Source: Bacteroidales bacterium UBA5219
GTDB lineage: Bacteria; Bacteroidota; Bacteroidia; Bacteroidales; ML635J-15
Direction of reading: 5' to 3'
Assembly (NCBI GenBank): GCA_002412425.1
Contig: DHVB01000086.1
Coordinates: 1 to 17,352 of the forward strand
DNA length: 17,352 nt
Part shown: one piece after another, positions 7,204 through 14,498 of the stretch
Numbering within the stretch: the first letter of the stretch is position 1
Layout of the letters: every line of letters begins with the position of its first letter
Program-made: the position numbers and the translations under genes
The notes under the pieces: model-generated
Told to the model about the DNA's origin: nothing
What the model saw: the letters and a program-made list of their open reading frames with translations, nothing else
Databases searched by the model: none

Positions 7204-7659
7204 TTAAGGTTTTAAATAATATAAACCTTTTAGGTTTGGGGTAGTATAAACTTCTCCTAAATAATGAGTTTTATCTATAATTATATTTTTTCCATCAATA
7301 AAAACTTCTTGATAATCTAACAAGTATGGCCAGTATAAGATGCCATTTTTCCTATGAGGATAATATGAGAAAAGCTGAAAATAATAATGTTTGTTTTTTT
7401 TTATTTTTTTAATATCTTTATTTTTTATTTTACCATTAGCCATTAATGAAACTATTACAAACCGTGCTTTACCTCCTTTTACTTCTGCTTCTGCATAAAT
7501 AGCATAACCTGTTTTGTTTTTTGATTTTTTGATTTTTCTTATTTTACACACTCCTTCTACTGTGTCTAAAACTCCCAAATTATCATATATATTTTGTGAG
7601 TTCAATTCAAAAAACGATAATATAAGTAGTCCAAATATAAATATTTTATAAAACTTCAT
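7204..7659 (-). CDS. Exported small protein, putative immunity protein (paralogue of 3037-3477)
   Basis: The protein has 151 aa with a signal peptide at residues 1-22 (MKFYKIFIFGLLILSFFELNSQ). The mature part is very Lys-rich (RKIKKSKNKTG, NKDIKKIKKNKHYYF) and ends YTTPNLKGLYYLKP, the same ending as its paralogue at 3037-3477. It begins 6 bases after the toxin stop. The toxin upstream is the paralogue of the toxin next to 3037-3477, so partner and toxin have diverged together. Mature location: periplasm. Confidence 0.8.
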   Translation of the reverse strand: MKFYKIFIFGLLILSFFELNSQNIYDNLGVLDTVEGVCKIRKIKKSKNKTGYAIYAEAEVKGGKARFVIVSLMANGKIKNKDIKKIKKNKHYYFQLFSYYPHRKNGILYWPYLLDYQEVFIDGKNIIIDKTHYLGEVYTTPNLKGLYYLKP

Positions 7660-7665
7660 TATTTG

Positions 7666-8610
7666 TCATTTAAAAAAAAATGGTTTAATTTGTGATTGTT
7701 GAAAGGTGTTTGCTTTTTCCATTATATCTTGAATTGTGGCAGGTTGTGTTGGTTTTGGTGCATATTTCCATTCTGGTTGAGGCAAAGCTCTATTATGAGC
7801 TTTATTATAAACACGATTAAATTCATTACCTAATCCTACATTTGTAATGCCTTTTCTCAAGGATATTCTACCACCTTTATATGATTCGGAAATTTCATGT
7901 AACATACCTTGTCCTGTACTACCATAAAAATCATTAGCTAACATTTCGGGATTTACATATTGAAAGGTTTCTACAAAAGTATTTCCATCTCCATCATAAC
8001 AAAGTTCATTACCTAAGAAAGACCCACCTCTTGTATAACCCTCTCCTTTTATGTGCGAAAACTTTTCTGAGTTTCCAGCCTCAACAAATACAGTAACTCT
8101 ATCATCATCAATCGCTCTTGCTATTTTTCTTTCAGCTCTTGTTTTAGCTTGTCCATCATATGATAGTTGCCCTGTTCCCATATCTCTTTTTATTTTTAAA
8201 TTAGGTGTTGCCTCTTGCAACTGTGCTGTCGCTTCGCCTGCTGCTGCCCCTGTAATATAGACATCATCCAACAACCCTGTTGGGTCTTTTCTTCCTATAG
8301 GATTATTTTGTGCATAATTAAACGGTGTAATCCAAGGTCTTTCATCACATAGCGGATCCACACTCAAAAACACTCCCGCCTCTGCCCAATAGTAACGATT
8401 ATCAGTTTTTGTGTAACCCGTTTCCGCATCAAGTTCTTTGCCTAAAAACTTAAACTCCGCATCAAAATTTGAGCCGGAGGCTTTTTGATTTGCAAAAACC
8501 TCACCAAAAGGCAGGTAGCTGAGGTGCTGCAAGGCGTTGCCGTCTTTGTCGCTTATTGATTTGCTACAAATGTGTTTTTCTAAAATGTTAAATTTTATTA
8601 CCTTTTGCAT
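7666..8610 (-). CDS. Truncated Rhs core with HExxE-type C-terminal toxin
   Basis: The frame gives 314 aa from an ATG at 8610. The first 18 or so residues (MQKVIKFNILEKHICSK) are not core sequence; the core is entered abruptly at SISDKDGNALQHLSYLPFGEVFANQK, which lacks the preceding DHLGSS motif. It continues through KELDAETGYTKTDNRYYWAEAGVFLSVDPL and TPFNYAQNNPIGRKDPTGLLDD. The tip starts DVYITGAAAGEATAQLQ and contains GQLSYDG, a GGSFLG loop, MLHEISESYKGG and YNKAHNRAL. It matches the tip of 3494-4471 throughout its length, including HExxE and AHxRA. This suggests a metal-binding hydrolase, not proven. The core fragment is the shortest with an ATG in the array. Confidence 0.85.
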   Translation of the reverse strand: MQKVIKFNILEKHICSKSISDKDGNALQHLSYLPFGEVFANQKASGSNFDAEFKFLGKELDAETGYTKTDNRYYWAEAGVFLSVDPLCDERPWITPFNYAQNNPIGRKDPTGLLDDVYITGAAAGEATAQLQEATPNLKIKRDMGTGQLSYDGQAKTRAERKIARAIDDDRVTVFVEAGNSEKFSHIKGEGYTRGGSFLGNELCYDGDGNTFVETFQYVNPEMLANDFYGSTGQGMLHEISESYKGGRISLRKGITNVGLGNEFNRVYNKAHNRALPQPEWKYAPKPTQPATIQDIMEKANTFQQSQIKPFFFK

Positions 8611-8649
8611 CTATTTATCGTTATATATATTTATTTTAAAATCATTTTA

Positions 8650-9123
8650 TCAAAACCTATAATCTTTTAGTTCCGGTAATGGTTCTTCACAGCAAGTACC
8701 TAATATTTCTAATTGTTTTATACGTTTATGCAATTCCATCATTCCCATATATGTATGGCGTTGAGTTGTTTGTTTTATTTTTTTTATTTCTTCTTGAAAT
8801 TCAAAACTATCTTCTCTATATAACATTTCGCATTCAAACTTATCTGATATGAAAATTAAGTATTCTCCCTTTCTAAATCCTATTAGATTTCCATAATTCG
8901 TTCTTTCATTAACATATAAAGTATCATTTTTGATTGTATAATGATGAATATCATCAGGATTTAAAATTCCACCATTCCATTTACCTTTAAATGCTAATAT
9001 TCCTATTTCGTCATTTATATGCAATTCACTGCTTCTCGTTGGATATGAAAAATATATCTGAACTTGTGAAAATATGTTATTACAAGTATTCAGGCATAAT
9101 ATTATGAGAAGTATTTTTTTCAT
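8650..9123 (-). CDS. Exported small protein, second partner of the JAB-like cassette 9929-11515
   Basis: The protein has 157 aa. The N-terminus is a signal peptide, MKKILLIILCLNTCNNIFSQ; cleavage after FSQ seems more likely than use of LNTC as a lipobox. The mature part begins VQIYFSYPTRSSELHI, with GKWNGGILNPDD and NDTLYVNERT, a pattern of short strands. The C-terminal part is charged and helical (EFQEEIKKIKQTT...MELHKRIKQLEILG), followed by an unusual CCEEP. No family is recognised. It starts 66 bases after the 9190-9924 gene, a wider gap than between toxin and first partner elsewhere. It could be a second immunity protein or one left from another cassette. Confidence 0.7.
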   Translation of the reverse strand: MKKILLIILCLNTCNNIFSQVQIYFSYPTRSSELHINDEIGILAFKGKWNGGILNPDDIHHYTIKNDTLYVNERTNYGNLIGFRKGEYLIFISDKFECEMLYREDSFEFQEEIKKIKQTTQRHTYMGMMELHKRIKQLEILGTCCEEPLPELKDYRF

Positions 9124-9189
9124 ATCTCAATGTTTTAAATTGTTATCTTGGCCGTTTTCCCAAGTCTTTAATTGTTTTCGTTTTCCTAA

Positions 9190-9924
9190 TTATTGTAATC
9201 TTTCAATGTTAAGTAATTTTTTGTTTTCAAATGTAAATTTTAAAATTATTAAAAAATCTTTTTCAGGCAATTTTGGGTTGATTACGCCTTCTACATTCTG
9301 TAATGTTTCTATTGGGCAATTTGTTCTTGTTGATATTATTTCCCAAGTATCGTTTTCACGAACTAAATAATAATAATACAGTTTTTTTTCCACACTTAAA
9401 TAATAAAAACCTTGAGTATCACATAACAAAGTTACATTATGACCATTGCTTTTTAAATATATATCTAAAAATAACGATGAGTTTTCGTATACCTCATAAG
9501 ACATAATATTATAATCAGGTTTATAATAAATAGTAGTATCTTCATCATGTCTCCAAAATAAATCTAATGATGTTGAAACTCCTATTGAGTCTGCAATTAA
9601 AACTAAAACGTCGTCATAATAACAATACCCTTTTTCTTTGTATTCTTTTTGAATAAAATTCGATTCTAAAAAAGTATAATTATAAGTTAAGAATGCTATA
9701 CGCATCATATTTTCAGTTGGGAATGTAATATAAAGTAGATATGGTTGACTGATTATTGAAAAAAAACTATAATCAGCAATGTATTTTGCCAAGTTTAATG
9801 CTCCTTTTATAGTATTCCCTTGAATGTTATATTCCTTAACATTAGGTATTGTTTTTACATCCTCTTGACCTTTTGCATTTATAAATATTATAAAACAAAA
9901 TATAAATAAAATTATTCCTTTCAT
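9190..9924 (-). CDS. Exported protein, putative immunity protein for the JAB-like toxin at 9929-11515
   Basis: The protein has 244 aa with a signal peptide at about residues 1-19 (MKGIILFIFCFIIFINAKGQ), so the mature protein is periplasmic. The mature part carries GALNLAKYIADYSFF, a Tyr-rich middle, DTQGFYYLSVEKKLYYYYLV and a C-terminal WEIISTRTN..IETLQNVEG...FLIILKFTFENKKL. No known domain is recognised. The start is 4 bases after the toxin stop, consistent with coexpression. It is the longest partner in the array, close in size to the first partner of the other two-gene JAB cassette (5219-5908), but I could not align the two convincingly. Confidence 0.75.
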   Translation of the reverse strand: MKGIILFIFCFIIFINAKGQEDVKTIPNVKEYNIQGNTIKGALNLAKYIADYSFFSIISQPYLLYITFPTENMMRIAFLTYNYTFLESNFIQKEYKEKGYCYYDDVLVLIADSIGVSTSLDLFWRHDEDTTIYYKPDYNIMSYEVYENSSLFLDIYLKSNGHNVTLLCDTQGFYYLSVEKKLYYYYLVRENDTWEIISTRTNCPIETLQNVEGVINPKLPEKDFLIILKFTFENKKLLNIERLQ

Positions 9925-9928
9925 CTAA

Positions 9929-11515
9929 TTAATTATTGTTAAATATTTCTTTCCAATTTCCATTTTTATTTTGATAAAAATTTCGATTTCTACCAGCATG
10001 GCGTATTCCAACTGAAATATTCGGATTTCTTTTTTTCAACATTTCCCATGCATCTACATCAGAGTATCTTTCCCCTCTAAGAGATGTCTTTGAATTACTC
10101 GGATACCCACAGTTTTCGTTACTAAAAAAGTTGTAATTTGGATGGCTATGGTCGTATTTTATAACAGAACCTTCCGTTGCACTCATTGCCTTTGGAAAAA
10201 CAGCTGTCTCCCCTAAATCATTATGTCCTGTTCCTACTAAAAAGCTAGAGCTTCTATCTTCATTTATTGTTTCCATGTATCCCCATTCTGCACTTGAATT
10301 ATCGGACATAAAATTGAATACACTTTCCGATGTTTTTCCTGATAATCCCTCAAAAAAAGTATCCCCATTTACAACTGTGTTTATTTTACCTTCAAAAGTT
10401 CCAACTTTAAAATCTATACTACTTACATTTTTTTTATCACCAATAATTGTTAATTTGTCAATTTTATCATTTGATACTCTGTTCACAAAGTTACCAAGTT
10501 TATCAAATTGATATTCATCATCCAACATCCCGCTTTTATCACTTCGCCCCACAGGGTTATTTTGCGAATAATTATACGGCGTAATCCAACTTCTTTCTTC
10601 CGCCATCGGATCCACACTCAACCAAATTCCCAACTCGCTTACGTAATATCTTGCTCCGAAGTAATCAAATCCTGTCTCAGTATCTCGTTCTTTGCCACTA
10701 AACTTATACTCGGTATCAAAACTAGAGTTTTGTGCTTTTTGATTTGCAAAAACCTCTCCAAAAGGTAGGTAGCTCAGGTGTTGCAAGGCGTTGCCGTCTT
10801 TGTCGCTTATCCAACTTGAGGAGCCGAGGTGGTCGCTAAGGTAGAAGTACTGGAGGTCTTCGTATTCTGTTGCTGTGCTTGTTATTTTTGCTGCACTTGA
10901 GCTTAAAAGATTGATACTTAGTATGTTCCCTCCATTGACTATGGCACAAAGAAAAATAGGCGGTGGATTTAGGTTAGAAATACATAAATTAGAAAATGTT
11001 CTTTTCATTAAATATGTTTGTTGGCTTCGTTTTGCATTTATTTGAGCGGGAGGCGGCGGTAAAACAATTTGTGGAATATCAGCAGATTTTCCTGTGCCAA
11101 CTTTACTGCAAATACGCTCCTCGCCTGCAAAAATATGTTTAGTATAAGCTGTTCCCGTAACAGTAACTTGCGGGAAAAGATAATAGGTAGATTGGTTAAA
11201 AACATTGTAAGCACTATGCATACCATTGATTGTAGCCGTTGTTTTTGCTCCTACAACTTTCCATGTTCTTTCGCCAGCATAATTGTAAAAATAATGAGCC
11301 GAATTTATATCATCAGCCATAGCCTGCAACTGGTCGCTATCATTCCAATACAAATTACGAATTGACAAAATTGCAGGCAAACCCGGCTGCAATAAAGGTG
11401 AACTGTATTTTGTTATTTTTGTCATATTGCCGTTAGAATCATATTCGTAATTGTTGTAAAGTTTGTTTTGTGTAAAATTACTAAATTTATTTGAATAAAA
11501 ATATTTTTTGTGCAA
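9929..11515 (-). CDS. Rhs core with C-terminal JAB-like metallopeptidase toxin
   Basis: The frame gives 528 aa from a TTG at 11515; the frame stays open upstream into the preceding partner gene without an ATG, so the true start is unknown. Core elements: YFYSNKFSNFTQ, YNNYEYDSNGNMTKI, YFYNYAGERTWK, YFYLSDHLGSSSWISDKDGN, YLPFGEVFANQK, KERDTETGFDYFGARYYVSELGIWLSVDPM, TPYNYSQNNPVGRSDKSGMLDDE. The tip begins YQFDKLGNFVNRVSNDKID and has SSAEWGYMETI (candidate Glu), KYDHSHPNYNF (metal ligands) and ERYSDVDAWEML (S..D), a complete JAMM-type set. The best match is the JAB-like toxins of polymorphic systems, resembling 5908-6876. Two exported partners follow. No signal peptide or delivery domain. Confidence 0.87.
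   Translation of the reverse strand: MHKKYFYSNKFSNFTQNKLYNNYEYDSNGNMTKITKYSSPLLQPGLPAILSIRNLYWNDSDQLQAMADDINSAHYFYNYAGERTWKVVGAKTTATINGMHSAYNVFNQSTYYLFPQVTVTGTAYTKHIFAGEERICSKVGTGKSADIPQIVLPPPPAQINAKRSQQTYLMKRTFSNLCISNLNPPPIFLCAIVNGGNILSINLLSSSAAKITSTATEYEDLQYFYLSDHLGSSSWISDKDGNALQHLSYLPFGEVFANQKAQNSSFDTEYKFSGKERDTETGFDYFGARYYVSELGIWLSVDPMAEERSWITPYNYSQNNPVGRSDKSGMLDDEYQFDKLGNFVNRVSNDKIDKLTIIGDKKNVSSIDFKVGTFEGKINTVVNGDTFFEGLSGKTSESVFNFMSDNSSAEWGYMETINEDRSSSFLVGTGHNDLGETAVFPKAMSATEGSVIKYDHSHPNYNFFSNENCGYPSNSKTSLRGERYSDVDAWEMLKKRNPNISVGIRHAGRNRNFYQNKNGNWKEIFNNN
10526..10620 (-). repeat. 95-base core/tip boundary block repeated at 17082-17176
   Basis: Reading base by base, 10526-10620 matches 17082-17176 exactly. 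The block encodes the final core segment (SVDPMAEERSWITPYNYSQNNPVGRSDKSGM). A 63-base part of it with its flank (10517-10579) also matches 4094-4156. This is the last common sequence before the variable tips. Confidence 0.8.
11014..11263 (-). repeat. 250-base core block repeated at 64-313
   Basis: The block appears identical to 64-313 (offset 10950) and encodes the TTATINGMHSAYNVFNQ to NAKRSQQT part of the core. Upstream of it the two cores differ, which marks a mosaic breakpoint at about 303-313. Confidence 0.85.
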
Positions 11516-11577
11516 TTTTTTGTGTTTTGAGGGACGGGTATTCTTTGTAGTAATTTCATTGTTTGGAAGATAAATAA

Positions 11578-12162
11578 CTAGAATGGCAATTCATTTGGTA
11601 ATTGTTGAAAAGTAAAGCAATCAATAATTAAATTTTTATTTTTTTTAGTTTTTATTATTCTTGTTGCATAGCAAGTTGACCCACCTAATATTATGTACTT
11701 TTCATTTATCTTTTTAATTTCTGTTGTATCCCAATGTTCAACCAGTTTGTAAGCTAAATCTTTTCCATTCTCACTTGAGATACAATTATGTTTTACACTA
11801 TAATAATTAATCCTATTTTGATATGAGAAATCCAACACCCTATCTCTTGACCATATTCGTCCATCAATTCCGGCAAATTGCATATCATAAGATTCTAAAA
11901 TAAATACAGTATCATAATCGGCAAAATTCTTATTCATTACTTTTAACTTCTCAATACAATCTTGTCTCATTTCATTGAATAGTTTGAGAGTACTCATAGG
12001 CATAATGTTTTCTTGTTTTTGTATCTTATAAATTTTATTGAGAAAATTTTTATTATAACTATATATCTTATTTTTTGGTTTAATTACAGCAGTTTCACTA
12101 TCTTTATAAGCATTACAACTGCTAAAAATAAAAAATATAACTATAATTATCAGTTTTTTCAT
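11578..12162 (-). CDS. Small lipoprotein, putative immunity protein of the M91-like toxin
   Basis: I chose the ATG at 12162 (MKKLIIIVIFF), not the one at 12219, because it gives a standard lipoprotein leader ending in the lipobox FSSC at residues 13-16, and because it follows the toxin stop by one base. The mature 178 residues should be tethered to a membrane. Visible segments are NKIYKIQKQENIMPMSTLKLFNEMRQDC, DTVFILESYDMQFAGIDGRIW and a C-terminal IILGGSTCYATRIIKTKKNK. No family is recognised. Position next to the toxin and the export signal suggest immunity. The export signal conflicts with the cytoplasmic primase to which that toxin is fused, so the pair was probably moved together from an Rhs locus. 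Confidence 0.75.
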   Translation of the reverse strand: MKKLIIIVIFFIFSSCNAYKDSETAVIKPKNKIYSYNKNFLNKIYKIQKQENIMPMSTLKLFNEMRQDCIEKLKVMNKNFADYDTVFILESYDMQFAGIDGRIWSRDRVLDFSYQNRINYYSVKHNCISSENGKDLAYKLVEHWDTTEIKKINEKYIILGGSTCYATRIIKTKKNKNLIIDCFTFQQLPNELPF

Positions 12163-12163
12163 C

Positions 12164-13579
12164 TTACTTATATTTGTATGGAACACTAAAACTCCACGAC
12201 TTATCAAACATTCTTCCATCGTTCATAAGACCGCCCATCTTTGGTGAATTAATAGTAATATTTGATTGATAAAATAAACTTTCACCTCTACCATTAATTA
12301 ATTGTGTTGTAGGGTCTCCAGAAAAAACACCATTATTATTTATTAGCCCATAATGAGTTCTTAGTGGTAAACCATGTTCTGCTCTTATCTGGTTTTCAAT
12401 ATGTGTAGCAAACTTTTCTGCATTAGTTGTATTTCCTGACCATGTTGACAAATCTAATGTCCCATTCAACTTATCTAAGCCATGAGATAATTCATGCCCC
12501 AATGAAACAAACGGAATTGAGGTAATATTACCGTTTTGGTCAATTCCTCCATAAGGAGCATTTGGATTAAAAAATATTTCATTTGTAGGAACACTAAAAT
12601 AATTTGCCCCTGTAATTTTTATTTTTGGATAATCCGCTTTTAGCATTGGGGCGTATTTCTCTACGGCTTTAATTCCTGCTTGATCGCCGTTCAGGAAAAA
12701 GATAATTTCTTCTAACTGTTTTAATTGGCTCACCGCCTCGGTGTGTTCATCTGTTAGCCCGTTTGTGCCGTAAAGTGATAATACTTCATAATTTGTTTTG
12801 ATTTTCTCTTGTTCTAATAAAGTGGCTGCATCAATAATGCTTTCTGTAAGGATGAGTTTTTTTGTTTCTGCAGGTGGATATTTTGGGTAAAGTCCGTGCC
12901 TGTCTTTTAAATAAAAATGTCGTTGCTTTTTATCGTCTAAAGTACTGCGGAAGTAAAGTGATACTATTTGATCTTCTTTGTCTTTTAACGGGAACACCAG
13001 ACCCCATTTGCCAAAAGGACTATAAGCAGGATTCCCGGTTCTGCCTTTTGTGTCCAGGTCTAAAAGTAAACCATATTTTAAGCAGGTATTTATCAGTTTT
13101 TCATCTTTTCTTGCTCCGTGATGGAACTGCCCGGAGTTGTATCCTACTTCTGTTTTGCTATTGTCTAATTTCCGCTTTTGTAGATATTCTTGTGCTGGTT
13201 TACTGTTGTGGATGGCGTTTTTAAAGTAAGTAAACATTTGAGTTAAAAACACTGCCCGGCTGGCTTCTTGTTTGGGTTGGGCTTTCGTGGTTCCTGTGGT
13301 GCTTTCGCCTGTGATCATCTGTTCTGCTTTCTTTATGGCTTCGTGCTTTGTGATATTTTCCATGTACATTATAAAGTCTATTACATCTAAACTTTTGCCG
13401 TGGGTTTTGCAGTTCGATGAGAAGCAATAGGCTGTATGGGTTTTGTAATAAACCTGCAGACTGGGGGTTTTATCATCGTGGAACGGACAGTTTAAACGTA
13501 GTTGTTTATCGGGTTTAAGATTGTAATAATGCAGTACTTTACTTAATGTGAGCTGCTGTTTTATCTCGGTTATTTCCAT
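12164..13579 (-). CDS. Mobile-element primase (CHC2 zinc finger, Toprim) fused in frame to an M91/NleD-like metallopeptidase toxin
   Basis: The start at 13579 (MEITEIKQQLTLSKVL) fits the primase family; an upstream ATG at 13612 adds 11 residues. The N-terminal zinc finger is CPFHDDKTPS...YCFSSNC, a CHC2 pattern. The middle has a primase-type core, then Toprim: LILTESIIDAATLL (Glu) and FFLNGDQAGIKAVEKY (Asp). After KADYPKIKIT, near 12620, the sequence changes to NYFSVPTNEIFFNPN, PFVSLGHELSHGLDKLNG (HExxH zinc site) and ENQIRAEHGLPLRTHYG, typical of M91-like toxin tips of Bacteroidota, to the C-terminus. The normal primase C-terminus is missing. The junction coincides with a drop to more AT-rich sequence. 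The partner lipoprotein gene starts one base after the stop. It may be a recombined primase, a pseudogene, or a real chimera. Confidence 0.8.
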   Translation of the reverse strand: MEITEIKQQLTLSKVLHYYNLKPDKQLRLNCPFHDDKTPSLQVYYKTHTAYCFSSNCKTHGKSLDVIDFIMYMENITKHEAIKKAEQMITGESTTGTTKAQPKQEASRAVFLTQMFTYFKNAIHNSKPAQEYLQKRKLDNSKTEVGYNSGQFHHGARKDEKLINTCLKYGLLLDLDTKGRTGNPAYSPFGKWGLVFPLKDKEDQIVSLYFRSTLDDKKQRHFYLKDRHGLYPKYPPAETKKLILTESIIDAATLLEQEKIKTNYEVLSLYGTNGLTDEHTEAVSQLKQLEEIIFFLNGDQAGIKAVEKYAPMLKADYPKIKITGANYFSVPTNEIFFNPNAPYGGIDQNGNITSIPFVSLGHELSHGLDKLNGTLDLSTWSGNTTNAEKFATHIENQIRAEHGLPLRTHYGLINNNGVFSGDPTTQLINGRGESLFYQSNITINSPKMGGLMNDGRMFDKSWSFSVPYKYK

Positions 13580-13684
13580 TGTTAATAAATATTTTATAAT
13601 GACAAATCGCATACAATATTACATACTCTCTTTATATTATCAAAATCCAATATCACAAAGTTATGAACATAGTCTTTATTATTG

Positions 13685-13715
13685 TTTTGTTGATAATGAC
13701 TTATAGCTATATTTG
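13685..13715 (+). promoter_or_regulatory. Bacteroidota-type promoter for the XRE regulator
   Basis: The sequence has TTTTG at 13685-13689, 18 bases, then TATATTTG at 13708-13715, which matches the Bacteroidota consensus TTTG (-33) and TAnnTTTG (-7). It is in the right place and orientation for the gene starting at 13749. On the opposite strand, 13656-13663 reads TAACTTTG, a possible -7 for the primase gene, but I found no matching -33 element. Confidence 0.5.
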
Positions 13716-13748
13716 CAGTGTTAATAAGTTACTTAATCATTATTTATT

Positions 13749-14096
13749 ATGAGTTTCGCAAAACGTCTTAAAAAAGCCCGCATAGAGAAAGGACTCTCAC
13801 AATCTGAACTTGGTGAGCAAGTCGGCATTCATTACACACAAGTTGGACGATATGAAAATAAAGGAGCGCATCCATCAGCGGATGTTATGGCTAAACTGGC
13901 AAACGTATTGGGTGTTACTTCTGATTATCTTATGAACGGTACTACTGAAGAAATGGCCGAAAGCATTCTTACAGATAAAGAACTGATTAACCAGTTTAAA
14001 GCCATTGAAAAAATGAACGAAAACGATAAAAACGTGGTCAAAACCCTGATTGACGCTTTTATTACTAAAAGCAAAATAAAACTGCTCGCTCTCTAA
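13749..14096 (+). CDS. XRE-family helix-turn-helix transcriptional regulator
   Basis: The protein has 115 aa and is the only clear plus-strand gene. Residues 4-64 form an HTH_3 domain: RLKKARIEKGLSQSELGEQV, then the recognition helix region HYTQVGRYENKGAHPSADVM and KLANVLGVTSDYLM. The C-terminal 50 residues are charged and helical (ELINQFKAIEKMNENDKNVVKTL...), a common layout in small Bacteroidota phage or mobile-element repressors. It is divergent from the primase gene across 169 bases that hold its promoter, so it may control that operon. A terminator follows directly. The family is certain; the target operators are unknown. Confidence 0.92.
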   Translation: MSFAKRLKKARIEKGLSQSELGEQVGIHYTQVGRYENKGAHPSADVMAKLANVLGVTSDYLMNGTTEEMAESILTDKELINQFKAIEKMNENDKNVVKTLIDAFITKSKIKLLAL

Positions 14097-14100
14097 AACA

Positions 14101-14133
14101 AAAACAGGCTGAACCAAATGAACAGCCTGTTTT
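14101..14133 (+). terminator. Intrinsic terminator of the XRE gene
   Basis: AAAACAGGCTG (14101-14111) and CAGCCTGTTTT (14123-14133) form a perfect 11-base-pair stem with an 11-base loop, ending in a short T run on the plus strand. It starts five bases after the XRE stop codon. The A/T-flanked stem could also work on the minus strand. Confidence 0.75.
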
Positions 14134-14144
14134 ATAAGCAAAAA

Positions 14145-14162
14145 AGCCCCGTTTCCGGAGCT
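14145..14162 (-). terminator. Intrinsic terminator of the HU gene
   Basis: On the minus strand AGCTCCG, loop GAAA, CGGGGCT forms a 7-base-pair stem (one G.U pair), followed by a T run (14140-14145). It lies about 20 bases downstream of the HU stop, in the right orientation. With the neighbouring XRE terminator it separates the two convergent genes. Confidence 0.7.
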
Positions 14163-14182
14163 CCTTTTATTCACGCTTTATT

Positions 14183-14455
14183 TTATTTTACCTTACTTGC
14201 TAAATCATTCCCAGCCTTAAACTTTACTACCCTTTTTGCAGCTATTTGCATGACTTTTCCCGTTTGCGGATTCCTGCCGGTGCGCCCTGCAAGCTCAGTT
14301 ATTTTAAAAGTGCCAAAGCCTATCAGGGTTATACTTTCGCCTTTTGCCAATGCTTCGCTTATGGCTTCAATGGTTAGTTCCAATGCTTTTTTAGCTTCTA
14401 CTTTACTGATATTGCCTTTCTTGGCAATACAATCAATTAATTGTGGTTTGTTCAT
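14183..14455 (-). CDS. HU-family DNA-binding protein
   Basis: The protein has 90 aa, the usual length for HU/IHF subunits. It reads MNKPQLIDCIAKKGNISKVE, ALELTIEAISEALAKGESI, then the signature TLIGFGTFKITELAGRTGRNPQTGK, with the arm Pro, and ends KRVVKFKAGNDLASKVK. It binds and bends DNA as a dimer; a mobile-element copy could assist replication or recombination. It starts 43 bases downstream of the partner gene at 14499-15152 on the same strand and ends at its own terminator. Its base composition is visibly less AT-rich than that of the toxin and partner genes, like the primase and XRE genes. Confidence 0.95.
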   Translation of the reverse strand: MNKPQLIDCIAKKGNISKVEAKKALELTIEAISEALAKGESITLIGFGTFKITELAGRTGRNPQTGKVMQIAAKRVVKFKAGNDLASKVK

Positions 14456-14498
14456 TGTTGTTTTTTGTATTTACCGTTTATTCTTTCTATCTATTGTT

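Noticed and set aside
12862..13427. Plus-strand ORF 12862-13224 and minus-strand ORF 13221-13427
   Set aside because: Both overlap the primase, whose CHC2 and Toprim motifs are clearly in another frame.
13749..14096. XRE gene as the antitoxin of a type II toxin-antitoxin pair
   Set aside because: No small toxin gene is adjacent on the same strand; it is monocistronic, with its own promoter and terminator.
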